DNA of 64,000 nucleotides from FEN-1297 sp021817845 (GCA_021817845.1 JAKAFW010000005.1:62001-126000); one strand, 5' to 3'; positions 25,835 to 35,248 are shown, numbered from the stretch's first letter. Numbers and translations are program-made. Notes: generated by a model not told the origin, from the letters alone.

Positions 25835-26587
25835 ATGGCATATTTATTAGTTATTCCATCTATCGACATAAAGAACGGCAAAACAGTCCGGGTTGTAAAA
25901 GGAATACCGGAACTAAACTGTCAAGAATACGGAAATGATCCGGTAGAGATGGCAAAAATTTGGCGTGCTGAAAATGCTAAATTAATTCACGTAGTAGATT
26001 TTGACGCAGCCGCCGACCATAGCAGAAATAATTTTTCTATAATTGAAAAAATTTGTTCTTCGGTGATTATTCCTGTTGAATTTGCGGGCGGGATAAGGTC
26101 ATTAGAAGATGTAAAAATGATTATGGATTTAGGAATCAGCCGTCTTATTTTAAGTACAATGGCTATAGAATCTCCAGCCGATTTTATTTCAGTATTTGAG
26201 AAATACGGACCGGCAAAAATTTCTATTGCACTTGATATTATAGATGACGAAATTGTAATTAAAGGTAGGCAAGTAAAAACCGGAATTCATTATAAAGATT
26301 TTTCTAAAAAAATGTCAGCCATCGGAGTAGAGAGATTTATTGTAACGGATGTATTGCGTAACGGCGTTCTTGGCGGTCCAAATTTGACTTACACAAAAGA
26401 TGTTGCGGAAATAACCAGGAAAAAAGTAACTCACTCCGGCGGAATTAGGAACAAAGATGAACTTATGGATGTTCAAAATTTATTACCACTCGGAGTTGAT
26501 TCAGTAATAATCGGACGTGCACTTTACGAAAACAGATTTCCATGCCAAAAAATGTGGCGCGTTGCCGAATCCGGAATTTTTCAATAG
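25835..26587 (+). CDS. HisA-like phosphoribosyl isomerase
   Basis: A 250-residue TIM-barrel protein of the HisA/HisF family. It has the N-terminal catalytic-Asp segment VIPSIDIKNGKTVRVVKGI, EFAGGIRSLEDV, IALDIIDDE, TDVLRNGVLGGPNL and the phosphate-binding THSGGIRNKDEL. HisA makes the ProFAR to PRFAR isomerisation in histidine synthesis. However, no other his gene is present, and the usual DRDG or RDGT element reads LRNG, so a different substrate is possible. The ATG directly follows the stop of the acyl-CoA dehydrogenase gene. I give no gene symbol because of this uncertainty. Confidence 0.75.
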   Translation: MAYLLVIPSIDIKNGKTVRVVKGIPELNCQEYGNDPVEMAKIWRAENAKLIHVVDFDAAADHSRNNFSIIEKICSSVIIPVEFAGGIRSLEDVKMIMDLGISRLILSTMAIESPADFISVFEKYGPAKISIALDIIDDEIVIKGRQVKTGIHYKDFSKKMSAIGVERFIVTDVLRNGVLGGPNLTYTKDVAEITRKKVTHSGGIRNKDELMDVQNLLPLGVDSVIIGRALYENRFPCQKMWRVAESGIFQ

Positions 26588-26595
26588 AGGATATT

Positions 26596-27141
26596 ATGGA
26601 AAATAAAAATGGAAATGTAGTTCATAGCAGTGTCTGGTCTAATATTTTTAATACACCTACGGAAAAATCTGACCTTGAAAAAAGCCTTCAAGCCATTCCT
26701 ATGTTTAAGGAATTGAGTAAAAAAGACTTATCGCTGGTTTCCAAATTGATCAACAACAGAAGTTATATTGCCGGGGAATATATTTTTTCTCAAGGCGATC
26801 CGGGTTTAGGATTGTACATCATCCGGAACGGCGAAGTTACAATTAAAAAATTTACATCCGAAAACGAAGGGCTACTTCTTGCGACATTATTTAAGGGAGA
26901 TTTTTTTGGTGAACTTGCATTGATCGACGGTGAAAAAAGATCTGCTTCAGCAATTGCAAAGACAGATACAAAAATCGCAGTTATATTTAAACCCGACCTG
27001 GATGAGTTTATTGAAAAATACCCTCAAAAGGGGATTAAAATTTTGAAAGGCGTTCTACAAATTATAACTTACCGCTTAAGAAAGATGGATGATGATTTCC
27101 TTTCAATAAAAGAGCAACAAAAAAATAATATAGGAGAATAA
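26596..27141 (+). CDS. cyclic nucleotide-binding domain protein
   Basis: A 181-residue protein that is little more than one cNMP-binding domain (residues 34-150): IPMFKELSKKDLSLVSKLIN, the beta-roll motif EYIFSQGDPGLGLYIIRNGE, and the phosphate-binding cassette FFGELALIDGEKRSASAIA. There is no DNA-binding helix-turn-helix C-terminal to it, so it is not a CRP-type regulator by itself. The phosphate cassette has GELALxxxxxRSAS with the Arg present, suggesting real nucleotide binding. The start is the ATG at 26596, with AGAGG at 26586-26590; a longer frame beginning inside hisA is not needed. It is encoded just before a UspA gene. Confidence 0.83.
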   Translation: MENKNGNVVHSSVWSNIFNTPTEKSDLEKSLQAIPMFKELSKKDLSLVSKLINNRSYIAGEYIFSQGDPGLGLYIIRNGEVTIKKFTSENEGLLLATLFKGDFFGELALIDGEKRSASAIAKTDTKIAVIFKPDLDEFIEKYPQKGIKILKGVLQIITYRLRKMDDDFLSIKEQQKNNIGE

Positions 27142-27143
27142 AA

Positions 27144-27629
27144 ATGGGACTTAAGATAGAAAAAGTTTTGGTACCAATTGATTTTTCCGACTACTCTAAA
27201 AACTCACTCAGGTATGCCGTAGACTTTGTAAAACAATTCGGAGCCGAGCTTTATTTAATTTACGTTGTTGAGCCGGTAATTTATCCGCCTGATTTCAGCA
27301 TGGGACAAATCGCAATTCCATCTGTAGACTTGGAAATGGATAAACGAGCGGTTGAAGAGCTTGAAAAGCTTGCAAAAAAAGAAATCCCACATGAAATCAA
27401 AGTAAACACTATTGTTAAAACCGGCAAGCCATTTATCGAAATCATTGAAACCGCTTCAGAAGAAAAAATTGATTTAATAATAATTTCCACTCACGGTCAT
27501 ACCGGAATGGAACATATTCTTTTCGGAAGCACGGCAGAAAAAGTTGTGCGAAAAGCTCCCTGCCCTGTTTTAACTTTAAGAGAACCGGTAAAAGGTTTTG
27601 ATTATAAAGAAGAGATACGAAAAGAATAA
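27144..27629 (+). CDS. universal stress protein (UspA family)
   Basis: A 161-residue UspA-fold protein with the ATP-binding motif of this family: KVLVPIDFSDYSKNSLRYAV at the N-terminus and STHGHTGMEHILFGSTAEKV near the C-terminus (G-2x-G-9x-G(S/T) pattern). It has a good ribosome binding site (TAGGAG, about eight bases before the ATG) and starts two bases after the cNMP-binding gene, so the two are co-translated. Universal stress proteins respond to starvation or respiratory state; the specific role is unknown. Confidence 0.9.
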   Translation: MGLKIEKVLVPIDFSDYSKNSLRYAVDFVKQFGAELYLIYVVEPVIYPPDFSMGQIAIPSVDLEMDKRAVEELEKLAKKEIPHEIKVNTIVKTGKPFIEIIETASEEKIDLIIISTHGHTGMEHILFGSTAEKVVRKAPCPVLTLREPVKGFDYKEEIRKE

Positions 27630-27638
27630 AAAATATTC

Positions 27639-27666
27639 ACCCACAAAAGATGGGTTTTAATTTTTC
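27639..27666 (+). terminator. intrinsic terminator after the UspA gene
   Basis: Short stem ACCCA / TGGGT with a 7-nt loop (27639-27655), followed by TTTTAATTTTT. It ends the plus-strand acyl-CoA dehydrogenase to UspA operon and overlaps the last codons of the convergent prenyl synthase gene. Confidence 0.65.
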
Positions 27667-28637
27667 CGTTCGATAACAAAGTCAACTAAAGCTTCAAGAG
27701 CAATTTTACTTTGCGAATCGGGAAGAATTTTTAATGCTTCCTTAGCTTTAAGAGAATATTTTTGGGCAATTTCGGTGGCATAATTTATTCCATTATTTTG
27801 CCTAACGAATTCAATAATTTCTTTAACGCTTTCGTTCTTATTCCCATTTTTTATTTTTTTTCTGATAGAGGAAGCTTCATTTTTTGAAACCTTGCTAAGC
27901 GAATAAATTAATGGAAGTGTTATTTTTTTTTCTTTTATGTCGCCGCCTACCGGTTTACCTGTGATACTAAAATTTCCTTCGTAATCTAAAATATCATCTC
28001 GAATTTGAAAAGCTATTCCGATTGACTCACCGAATATTTTCATTGCTTCGTGATAACTACCGTTATCTGAACCGCTGAGTGCTCCTATCTGACAGCAAGT
28101 TTCAAGAAGAGACGCAGTTTTGTCAGAAATTATTTTGAAATAAGTGTCTTCATCGATATCAAGTTTCCTGGTCTTACGAATTTGCAGTAGTTCACCTTCG
28201 GACATTCTTTTTACAGTTCTCGTCATTACCTCTAAAAAATCATAGTCCTTCCCTTCAATCGCAATCATAAGACCTCGGGATAAAAGATAATCGCCCATCA
28301 GAACAGCAATTTTATTTTTAAAGATTGCATTGATTGACCAGAAGCCACGTCTTTTATCGGCATTATCTACAACATCGTCATGTACTAAAGTTGCAGTGTG
28401 AAGAAGCTCAACTAACACAGCGCCGCGGTACGTACGTTCATTAATATTACCAACAACTTTTGCAGATAACAAGACAAGGAGCGGTCTTATCTTCTTCCCC
28501 TTTTGGCGGATAATATAGCGCGCTATTAAATCAACCAGAGCAACTTTTGAACGAATCGACTCTTTAAATAGTTCGTCGAAAGATTCAAGCTCTGATTTTA
28601 TTGGCTGGCTAATTTCTGATAGTCCTTTTATAATCAA
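27657..28637 (-). CDS. trans-polyprenyl diphosphate synthase
   Basis: A 326-residue isoprenyl diphosphate synthase. The first aspartate-rich motif is in LVHDDVVDNADKRRG and the second in AFQIRDDILDYEGN; both are intact. KGKKIRPLLVLLSAK near residue 50 is the IPP-binding region. Members of this size make farnesyl- to octaprenyl-diphosphate, for example the menaquinone side chain; chain length is set by residues before the first motif and I do not assign it. It starts with TTG overlapping the tatC stop (TTGA). A second, diverged paralogue lies at 49710-50705. Confidence 0.9.
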   Translation of the reverse strand: MIIKGLSEISQPIKSELESFDELFKESIRSKVALVDLIARYIIRQKGKKIRPLLVLLSAKVVGNINERTYRGAVLVELLHTATLVHDDVVDNADKRRGFWSINAIFKNKIAVLMGDYLLSRGLMIAIEGKDYDFLEVMTRTVKRMSEGELLQIRKTRKLDIDEDTYFKIISDKTASLLETCCQIGALSGSDNGSYHEAMKIFGESIGIAFQIRDDILDYEGNFSITGKPVGGDIKEKKITLPLIYSLSKVSKNEASSIRKKIKNGNKNESVKEIIEFVRQNNGINYATEIAQKYSLKAKEALKILPDSQSKIALEALVDFVIERKN

Positions 28638-29392
28638 GATTTTTTTCTGGAATATTTTGAAATTATAATGCTTATTTCATACAACACAATCAACGGAACC
28701 GCAAGAATTATTTGAGAAACCGGGTCTGTCCCGGGAGAAAGAAAAGCAGCTGCAATAAAAATAATTACGATTGCATGCCTGCGGTATTTACGCATAAATT
28801 GAGGAGTCAAGATACCAAGTTTTGTTAAGAAAAAGGAAATCATTGGAAGTTCAAAGACAAGACCAGCGCCGAGCATAATACTTAGAATTATTGTCATATA
28901 CTCATCAATCGCAAAATCATTGGTTATGTTTTTTGAACCAAATTGCGATACAAATTTCAATGAATAAGGCAGCATAATAAAATATGCAAACACAATTCCA
29001 AGTAAGAAACAAAGTGTAGAGAACGCGACTATCGCCGAAATATATCTTCGTTCATTCTTTCGTAAAGCAGGCGAGATAAATTTCCATAACTGATAAAAAA
29101 CATTTGGTAGACTTAATATTAATCCTCCAACCATCGCGACTTCAAAGTAAAGCATTAGTTGGCCGAAAGGTTTCAAATTCTGGAGGTGCAAACCAACTCT
29201 ACTAGCTGGCAAAAGCAAAACATCATCCACTAAATAATCGACAAATATCCAACAGATTAAAGCTCCGATGCCAACACCGATTAAGGAATAAATAATTCTC
29301 CACCTTAATTCCTCGATGTGTTCAAGGAATGTCATTTCTTTTTCTTCTTTTTCAGTTGAAGGACTATAAGTTGTTAACTCTTCTGTTGCCAA
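28634..29392 (-). CDS. tatC: Sec-independent protein translocase TatC
   Basis: A 252-residue, six-helix Tat translocase core subunit that recognises twin-arginine signal peptides. Recognisable segments: MTFLEHIEELRWRIIYSLIG, FEVAMVGGLILSLPNVFYQL, FISPALRKNERRY, and SPGTDPVSQIILAVPLIVLY. The initiation codon is TTG at 29392; an in-frame ATG at 29335 gives the minimal TatC N-terminus and cannot be ruled out. tatA/B are not in the window. Confidence 0.94.
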   Translation of the reverse strand: MATEELTTYSPSTEKEEKEMTFLEHIEELRWRIIYSLIGVGIGALICWIFVDYLVDDVLLLPASRVGLHLQNLKPFGQLMLYFEVAMVGGLILSLPNVFYQLWKFISPALRKNERRYISAIVAFSTLCFLLGIVFAYFIMLPYSLKFVSQFGSKNITNDFAIDEYMTIILSIMLGAGLVFELPMISFFLTKLGILTPQFMRKYRRHAIVIIFIAAAFLSPGTDPVSQIILAVPLIVLYEISIIISKYSRKKS

Positions 29393-29406
29393 TTTGTATT
29401 AGTTGC

Positions 29407-30702
29407 TTAATTCAATTCAGAGTATAATGGGAATGCTAAGCAAAGATTCTTCACATCTTCTTTAATTTCAGACAAAACTTTTTCATTCCCGGAATTACTA
29501 ATTGCTTTGTTTATAAACTCAGCTATTATTTCCATCTCTTTTTCCTTCATGCCTCTTGTTGTAACAGCAGGGGTTCCAACTCTTATTCCGCTAGTCACAA
29601 ATGGGCTGCGTATGTCAAAAGGTATCATATTTTTATTAACTGTAATTCCTGCTGCGCCCAGAGAATTTTCTGCTTCTTTGCCGGTAATATTTTTATTGTT
29701 AACGTTGATTAGCATCAGATGATTATCTGTTCCGCCGGAAATAATTTCAAAGCCATATCCTTTTAACTTTGAGGCCAAAGTTTTTGCATTTTTAATAATC
29801 TGTCCTGCATAATCCTTAAATGAATCCTGAAGCGCTTCTTCAAATGCAACTGCCTTTGCCATAATAATATGCATAAGAGGTCCGCCTTGTATACCCGGCA
29901 TCACCATGCTATCAAAAATTTCAGACATCAGTTTTAGCCTATCCCCTTTGGGAGTTTTAATTCCGAGAGGATTTTCTTTATCCTTACCAATCAAAATAAT
30001 TCCGCCCCTAGGTCCTCTTAGTGTTTTATGAGTAGTAGAAGTAACGACATCGCAATAAGGAAGCGGGCTGTTAAGAAACCCCTTAGCAATCAAACCTGCG
30101 GGATGAGCCATATCGCACATCAATAAAGCACCTACAGAATCGGCTATTTGACGAAACTTAGAATAATCCCATTCACGCGAATATGCGCTTGCACCGGTAA
30201 TAATAAGTTTTGGTTTTTCTTTTTTAGCAAGGTCTTCAATCTGATTGTAATCCAGAAGATGCGAATCCTTATTCAACAAATATCCGATTGCCTGATAAAG
30301 CTGCCCCGAAAAATTTACAGGAGAACCGTGTGTTAAGTGCCCGCCATGGGCTAAACTTAATCCTAAGAATTTATCGCCTGGTTTTAAGAGCGTCATTAAG
30401 ACAGCCATATTTGCCTGCGAACCGCTATGCGGCTGTACGTTTGCATACTCCGCATTAAAAAGTTTTTTTAATCTTTCGCGAGCTATATTTTCAGCCATAT
30501 CGACAAATTCGCATCCCCCATAATACCTTTTGCCAGGATAGCCTTCAGCATATTTGTTTGTCAGCACTGTACCTGCTGCTTCTAAGACTGAAGGGCTGAC
30601 AAAATTTTCGGAAGCTATTAGCTCTAAATTTTCTTGTTGACGTTTTGTTTCTAACTTCAAAACATCAAAGATTTCTTTGTCGTTTTTTAAATAATCATAC
30701 AT
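29407..30702 (-). CDS. glyA: serine hydroxymethyltransferase
   Basis: A 431-residue PLP enzyme converting serine and tetrahydrofolate to glycine and methylene-THF. Motifs: QENLELIASENFVSPSVLEA, NKYAEGYPGKRYYGGCE, QPHSGSQANMAV, the Schiff-base lysine in TTSTTHKTLRGPRGGIILI, and SGIRVGTPAVTTRGMKE. Normal length and complete. It is closely followed by tatC (14 bp). Confidence 0.97.
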   Translation of the reverse strand: MYDYLKNDKEIFDVLKLETKRQQENLELIASENFVSPSVLEAAGTVLTNKYAEGYPGKRYYGGCEFVDMAENIARERLKKLFNAEYANVQPHSGSQANMAVLMTLLKPGDKFLGLSLAHGGHLTHGSPVNFSGQLYQAIGYLLNKDSHLLDYNQIEDLAKKEKPKLIITGASAYSREWDYSKFRQIADSVGALLMCDMAHPAGLIAKGFLNSPLPYCDVVTSTTHKTLRGPRGGIILIGKDKENPLGIKTPKGDRLKLMSEIFDSMVMPGIQGGPLMHIIMAKAVAFEEALQDSFKDYAGQIIKNAKTLASKLKGYGFEIISGGTDNHLMLINVNNKNITGKEAENSLGAAGITVNKNMIPFDIRSPFVTSGIRVGTPAVTTRGMKEKEMEIIAEFINKAISNSGNEKVLSEIKEDVKNLCLAFPLYSELN

Positions 30703-30735
30703 AAAATTTTTACGCTTTTTAAGATTTATTAAAAG

Positions 30736-31986
30736 TTATCTCGCAGATTGAACAAACCAAAGCTCGCCAATGCTTAAACCGAAATCAACTCTTACAGAAT
30801 TTTCCTTTATTAAATTGAAATTGGTCGTTCCTCTATTAGAATATTGAACACCGACATCGAGCGTATTTTGATAACTCAACGGAAACGAAAATCCTCCTGA
30901 AATAGAAAGTTGATTTATTCCAGTACCATTAATAAAATATTGTGTCTGTTCATAGCTTAAACCCGCGCGCCAAATAATTGCTTGCCAGAATGAGGAACCA
31001 AGATTAAGCAAAGGTCTATATTCAAATCCGGCGCTGACTTTATAAGCATTTCTTAATTCGGGTGATTTAACATTGTTATAAGTATAATTTTGCCAAGGTT
31101 GAGTAAGAAAATCCAGACTAACTAAATACTTTTTACTTAACGACATACTTAACCCTGCCGATATTCTTAAAGGGATACTCATTGTTGCTGAACCGAACCC
31201 AATTGTATCAATGCCTAATGTAGAATTTGAGGTTCCGATAGTATCAACATTTAGTTTGGAGATATAATTTACAGCAAGGCCTAATCTTAAGTCAGAAATT
31301 GTATTTGATTTTAATACAGGTGATAAATCCGGGGTAATTAGACCTACAGTTGTACCTGTTCCGTTTGGTCTGTAACTTTTCAAATAATTGGTAGAAATAT
31401 TTGAAGTATTTGTAAAGTTTACCTGTGAAGAGTTATCGATCTCTCCAAAATAATAATCGAATGATGCACCTAAAACTAATCCAAAAGGTAGTTCAAAAGA
31501 AGATCCGATAAAAGTTCTTGATAAACCACCGCTGCCGATATAATTAAGCTGATAATCAGAAACGTTTGCAATAGGAGAAGGATAACTTTGTAATACATCA
31601 TAACTTACTCTAGAATATGGAACAATTCCCATCGCGACACCAACACCATATTTCTCGCTGACGGGGAAAGCTAAAGTAAATCCGTTAAAAATTGCGCTGG
31701 AGAGCCTTCCGCTTTGAGTATTATCGCTTAAGAAGAGATTATTGTCGTCAACTGCAATTTCAAAACGGGTTCTGTCTAGCTTAAACCAGGCGGCAGGGTT
31801 AATAATACCGGTAAAGTCAGGCACTGCCAAAGATGTTCCGAGCTGCCCCATTCCCATACTTCTTGCAGAGTAAGAAAACACTAAATCGCCAATTCCTATT
31901 CGTGAGTAGCTTGAGCTACTTTGAGGGAAAACATAAACTGATAAGAGTAGAAGCAATAAAATTATCTTTTTCAAATTTTTAATCAT
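30736..31986 (-). CDS. outer-membrane beta-barrel protein, unknown function
   Basis: A 416-residue protein with a signal peptide (LKKIILLLLLLSVYVFPQ) and repeated short amphipathic strands typical of an outer-membrane beta barrel, ending in an aromatic-rich strand (LSIGELWFVQSAR). The N-terminal SSYSRIGIGDLVFSYSARSM followed by GMGQLGTSLAVPD resembles FadL/PorV-like barrels of Bacteroidota that begin with a plug-like segment. No specific function can be assigned. It is two bases downstream of the DUF4270-like lipoprotein gene, so the two are probably exported as partners. Confidence 0.72.
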   Translation of the reverse strand: MIKNLKKIILLLLLLSVYVFPQSSSSYSRIGIGDLVFSYSARSMGMGQLGTSLAVPDFTGIINPAAWFKLDRTRFEIAVDDNNLFLSDNTQSGRLSSAIFNGFTLAFPVSEKYGVGVAMGIVPYSRVSYDVLQSYPSPIANVSDYQLNYIGSGGLSRTFIGSSFELPFGLVLGASFDYYFGEIDNSSQVNFTNTSNISTNYLKSYRPNGTGTTVGLITPDLSPVLKSNTISDLRLGLAVNYISKLNVDTIGTSNSTLGIDTIGFGSATMSIPLRISAGLSMSLSKKYLVSLDFLTQPWQNYTYNNVKSPELRNAYKVSAGFEYRPLLNLGSSFWQAIIWRAGLSYEQTQYFINGTGINQLSISGGFSFPLSYQNTLDVGVQYSNRGTTNFNLIKENSVRVDFGLSIGELWFVQSAR

Positions 31987-31988
31987 AA

Positions 31989-33179
31989 CTACTTTCTTGT
32001 TGTATAAGTTATTCTTAGACGCGGGCGTAACTGCAAATTGGATGCGCTACTTCCTTTCAGAGCAAATAATTCCAACCCAAGTAAATTTCCATCTGCCTCC
32101 AATAATAATCCTTGGTTGTTTTTTGACGACAACCATTTTTGCACAATTGGGGTAACATTTCCGACATATTGATTTCCGCTTAGAGAGAGCATTATATTGT
32201 ACATACTTGTTGAAGAAGAATCAGGCAAAGCAGATGCGCTGTCTGCCAGATTTGAAGCCAAAAGAGCATTATAAAAAGTACTTCCAAAAAGTTGAGCTGA
32301 TGAATCAGCGGTTAAAGTTAAGTCGGCATAATTGATAACTGCATTTGCCGGGATCTTGGAGATATCAAACCAAAGTTTCGAATTTATCTCTACCCCTGCT
32401 TGGACAACAATATCTTCATGATTAACAGGAGGCAGGCTTCCAGTAATTACGCTAACATCTTGCAGCGGGTAAAAAGTGGTTGTGTCCGTATAAGAACCTG
32501 GTTTTTGAATTACTAATTTCAAGCTAATACTGGTTGTTGATGTAGATGAAGATGTAGTGTAACCAAGAATTTTTTGGGAGCCGGAAGTGGGAACAAGATA
32601 AATACCATATATAGTCGAATCGACAGAATCTGCTGCTGCAATAAGCCAAGAAGTTGAGAGGGAATTGCTAATATTAAAAGTTGTCAATGAATCTGTCACC
32701 AATCTATTTGAACTAACATCTGTAGGATCGAATATTAAGGAGGAAATATTGTCAGCGGTATAACTTGTTGAAGTCCACGCATTAGTAATTTTATAAACAT
32801 TAAAATCAAGACTCGCGTTGCTATCTCCATAAGTGTAGCCAGTAGGTAAAGAGATAATCGAAGCGATTACGTGTGCATTATTTGCAATTAAATCTTGATT
32901 TATTGAATCGGGGAGGGAAACATAAAACTTAATCAATGCAGAGGCTTGAGCATTATTTTTTTTGCCAAGGAAAAGATATGAAGATGACGATAAATTAACC
33001 GAGCTTTTGAAATAGGATGAAGTTTGACGTAAAGAATCTGCATAAGAATCCATCGTTTGCACATTAACTAAATCACTGCCTACTAATTGAGCTCCGATAG
33101 GAGTTGGGTTATTACTGCAAGAATAAAATGCTAAAGAAATTACCCCGGTTATGATGAGAAGGAATTTATTTTTGGACAA
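31989..33179 (-). CDS. DNRLRE/DUF4270-like lipoprotein
   Basis: A 396-residue lipoprotein: signal peptide with lipobox LAFYSC (Cys21) and the early sequence TPIGAQLVGSDLV, which resembles DUF4270 proteins. The body has two beta-rich repeats ending in strands like ASALIKFYVSLP and SKLWFDISKIPANAVINYAD, typical of DNRLRE-type jelly-roll modules, and the C-terminus LQLRPRLRITYTTRK is characteristic of that fold. The start codon is TTG at 33179, preceded eight bases upstream by GGAG within the gmhB end; it is the only start that keeps the signal peptide. Genes of this kind beside glgA are common in Bacteroidota. Role unknown, probably surface or cell-envelope. Confidence 0.7.
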   Translation of the reverse strand: MSKNKFLLIITGVISLAFYSCSNNPTPIGAQLVGSDLVNVQTMDSYADSLRQTSSYFKSSVNLSSSSYLFLGKKNNAQASALIKFYVSLPDSINQDLIANNAHVIASIISLPTGYTYGDSNASLDFNVYKITNAWTSTSYTADNISSLIFDPTDVSSNRLVTDSLTTFNISNSLSTSWLIAAADSVDSTIYGIYLVPTSGSQKILGYTTSSSTSTTSISLKLVIQKPGSYTDTTTFYPLQDVSVITGSLPPVNHEDIVVQAGVEINSKLWFDISKIPANAVINYADLTLTADSSAQLFGSTFYNALLASNLADSASALPDSSSTSMYNIMLSLSGNQYVGNVTPIVQKWLSSKNNQGLLLEADGNLLGLELFALKGSSASNLQLRPRLRITYTTRK

Positions 33180-33755
33180 TTATTTATCTCCGCTAAAATC
33201 TTTTTGAATAAAAGTAGATATATCTTTAATATTATCGGCAACAAAAGTCGGGAATATATTTTGCTTTTTCAAGATAGAAAAACTTTCCGTACCGAAACCG
33301 GTTTTTACTAAGATTGTTTTTAAGCCGGCATTTAATCCGCACTGAATATCGCTAACTGTATCTCCGACAAAATATGATTTGCTAAGGTCTATATTAAAAT
33401 CATTTGCAGCTTTGAAGACAAGCTCCGGCGAAGGTTTTCGACAAGAGCAATCATTTTCACTACTATAATCAGGATGCGAAGGGCAATAATAAAATGCATC
33501 AATTGCTGTGTCGTAAACGGAAAGCAGTTCATTTATTTTTGAATTTACCGCATCAACCATTTCTTTGGTAAGAATTCCTCTTGCAATTCCGGATTGATTT
33601 GAAATAACGATAAACAAAAAATCAAATTTTTTCTTTAATAAAGAAAGAGATTCTCCTGTACCCGGAAATAATTTAACTTTATTTGGATCTCCTAAATAGC
33701 CGGGATCTTCATTAAGCGTACCGTCTCTATCAAAGAATATGGCAGCATTTGGCAT
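33180..33755 (-). CDS. gmhB: HAD-family D-glycero-D-manno-heptose-1,7-bisphosphate 7-phosphatase-like protein
   Basis: A 191-residue histidinol-phosphatase/GmhB-type HAD enzyme. The catalytic DxD loop is in FFDRDGTLNEDPGYLGDP, motif II Ser/Thr in VISNQSGIARG, the zinc-binding Cys/His cluster in YYCPSHPDYSS and DCSCRKPSPEL, and motif IV in YFVGDTVSDIQCGLNAG. GmhB acts in ADP-heptose synthesis for lipopolysaccharide; no other heptose genes are in the window, so the substrate remains likely rather than certain. It overlaps glgA by one base. Confidence 0.85.
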   Translation of the reverse strand: MPNAAIFFDRDGTLNEDPGYLGDPNKVKLFPGTGESLSLLKKKFDFLFIVISNQSGIARGILTKEMVDAVNSKINELLSVYDTAIDAFYYCPSHPDYSSENDCSCRKPSPELVFKAANDFNIDLSKSYFVGDTVSDIQCGLNAGLKTILVKTGFGTESFSILKKQNIFPTFVADNIKDISTFIQKDFSGDK

Positions 33756-35248
33756 TAATCGTTATTCAAAATTTTTCTATAAAGTTCTATATATTTTTTT
33801 GCAGATGCATTCCAACTAAAATCGCATTTCATGCCGTTACGGATTATCTTCATCCATATTTTTTTATCTTCATAAAACTTTAAAGCTCTTTTGAGTTCCT
33901 TTATAAGTGCAGAAGCTTCATATTGTTTGAAGACAAAGCCATTACCTTCTCCGGTTTTTTCATTAAAACGCTCGACTGTATCGGCAAGACCGCCGGTTTC
34001 TCTAACAACCGGGACGGTTCCATAAACAAGGCTGTACATTTGATTTAGTCCGCAAGGTTCGTAACGGGAAGGCATTAGAAAGATATCTGAACCGCCTTCT
34101 ATTAAATGTGCAAGATCGTCGTTAAAACCAAGGTAACATGCAAACTTACTTGGATATTTTTTGCTCATTTTATCAAAGAAATTATGATATTTCTTATCGC
34201 CGGTTCCCAGAATAATCATTTGAATATTTAATTTCATTAATTCCGGAAATGCCTCACTAATTAAATCATAACCCTTTGCTTCATAGAGGCGCGAAATTAC
34301 ACCGATAATCGGAATATTTTCGTCAAAATTAAATCCAAATTTTTCTGCAAGTTCTTTTTTATTTTCAACCTTACCTTCAAAATTTTTTAGAGAATATTTC
34401 TTCGGTAAGAGTTTGTCTTTTTCAGGGTTCCAGACTTTTTCATCAATACCGTTTATAATTCCGTAAAGATCATTTTTCCTTTTTGCTAGGACTTGTCTTA
34501 AGCCTGCTCCTAATTCATCATCCGATCTAATTTCATTAGAATAAGTTTCACTAACCGTATTGATTACGTCGGCATAAAGCAATCCGGATTTCATAAAATT
34601 AACTTTATCGTAAATTTGAATACCCTTTTCGGAATTTAATTCCTCGGGTAAACCGGTTTTAACAAAAGATGATTTGGGAAATTCTCCCTGGTAAGCAAGA
34701 TTATGTATCGTAAATAATGTTTTGAACTTTGAAAAAGCTTCGTTGTCTTTATAAATAGTTTTTAAGTATGCCGGGATTAAGCCGCACTGCCAATCGTTAC
34801 CATGGATAATATCAGGTATCCATCCTAATTTTGAGATTAATTCAAAGACAGCATGAGTAAGAAGGATAAATCTTTCATCATTATCTGGATAATCCAGACC
34901 TGTAACAGGGTTAACATAAAGGCTGTTTCTACTTCCGAAATAATCCTGGTTATCAAGGAAATAAATTTGCACTCTAATTTTCTGCCCTGGTAAAAAGCAA
35001 GATTTTAAAGAAAAAACAACATCCTTGTCCCCAATTTTCATTGTTAAATCTTTAAGCCTTACAACCTCATGAATTTTAAATTTTCTTGTATCAACTGCAC
35101 CGTATTTGGGGACTACGATTCTTACTTCGTGCCCCATTTCTGCCAACATTTGAGGCAAAGCAGCCGAAACATCAGCTAGACCTCCGGTTTTCATAAATGG
35201 AACAACTTCGGAAGTGACAAACAAAATTTTAAGTTTTTTTACTGACAT
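33755..35248 (-). CDS. glgA: glycogen/starch synthase (GT5)
   Basis: A 497-residue GT-B glycosyltransferase of family GT5 that extends alpha-1,4-glucan from ADP-glucose (or UDP-glucose). The N-terminal KTGGLADVSAALPQMLAEMG loop binds the donor phosphate. Later come HGNDWQCGLIPAYLK, TIHNLAYQGEFP, GIINGIDEKVWNPEKD, GVISRLYEAKGYDLI, and LMPSRYEPCGLNQMYSLVYG with the conserved catalytic Glu region. Length and motifs are complete. It heads a minus-strand operon with gmhB and two envelope proteins. Confidence 0.95.
   Translation of the reverse strand: MSVKKLKILFVTSEVVPFMKTGGLADVSAALPQMLAEMGHEVRIVVPKYGAVDTRKFKIHEVVRLKDLTMKIGDKDVVFSLKSCFLPGQKIRVQIYFLDNQDYFGSRNSLYVNPVTGLDYPDNDERFILLTHAVFELISKLGWIPDIIHGNDWQCGLIPAYLKTIYKDNEAFSKFKTLFTIHNLAYQGEFPKSSFVKTGLPEELNSEKGIQIYDKVNFMKSGLLYADVINTVSETYSNEIRSDDELGAGLRQVLAKRKNDLYGIINGIDEKVWNPEKDKLLPKKYSLKNFEGKVENKKELAEKFGFNFDENIPIIGVISRLYEAKGYDLISEAFPELMKLNIQMIILGTGDKKYHNFFDKMSKKYPSKFACYLGFNDDLAHLIEGGSDIFLMPSRYEPCGLNQMYSLVYGTVPVVRETGGLADTVERFNEKTGEGNGFVFKQYEASALIKELKRALKFYEDKKIWMKIIRNGMKCDFSWNASAKKYIELYRKILNND

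Noticed and set aside
26542..26595. Longer start for the cNMP-binding protein inside hisA
   Set aside because: The ATG at 26596 has a good ribosome binding site, and the extension is the hisA 3' end read in another frame.
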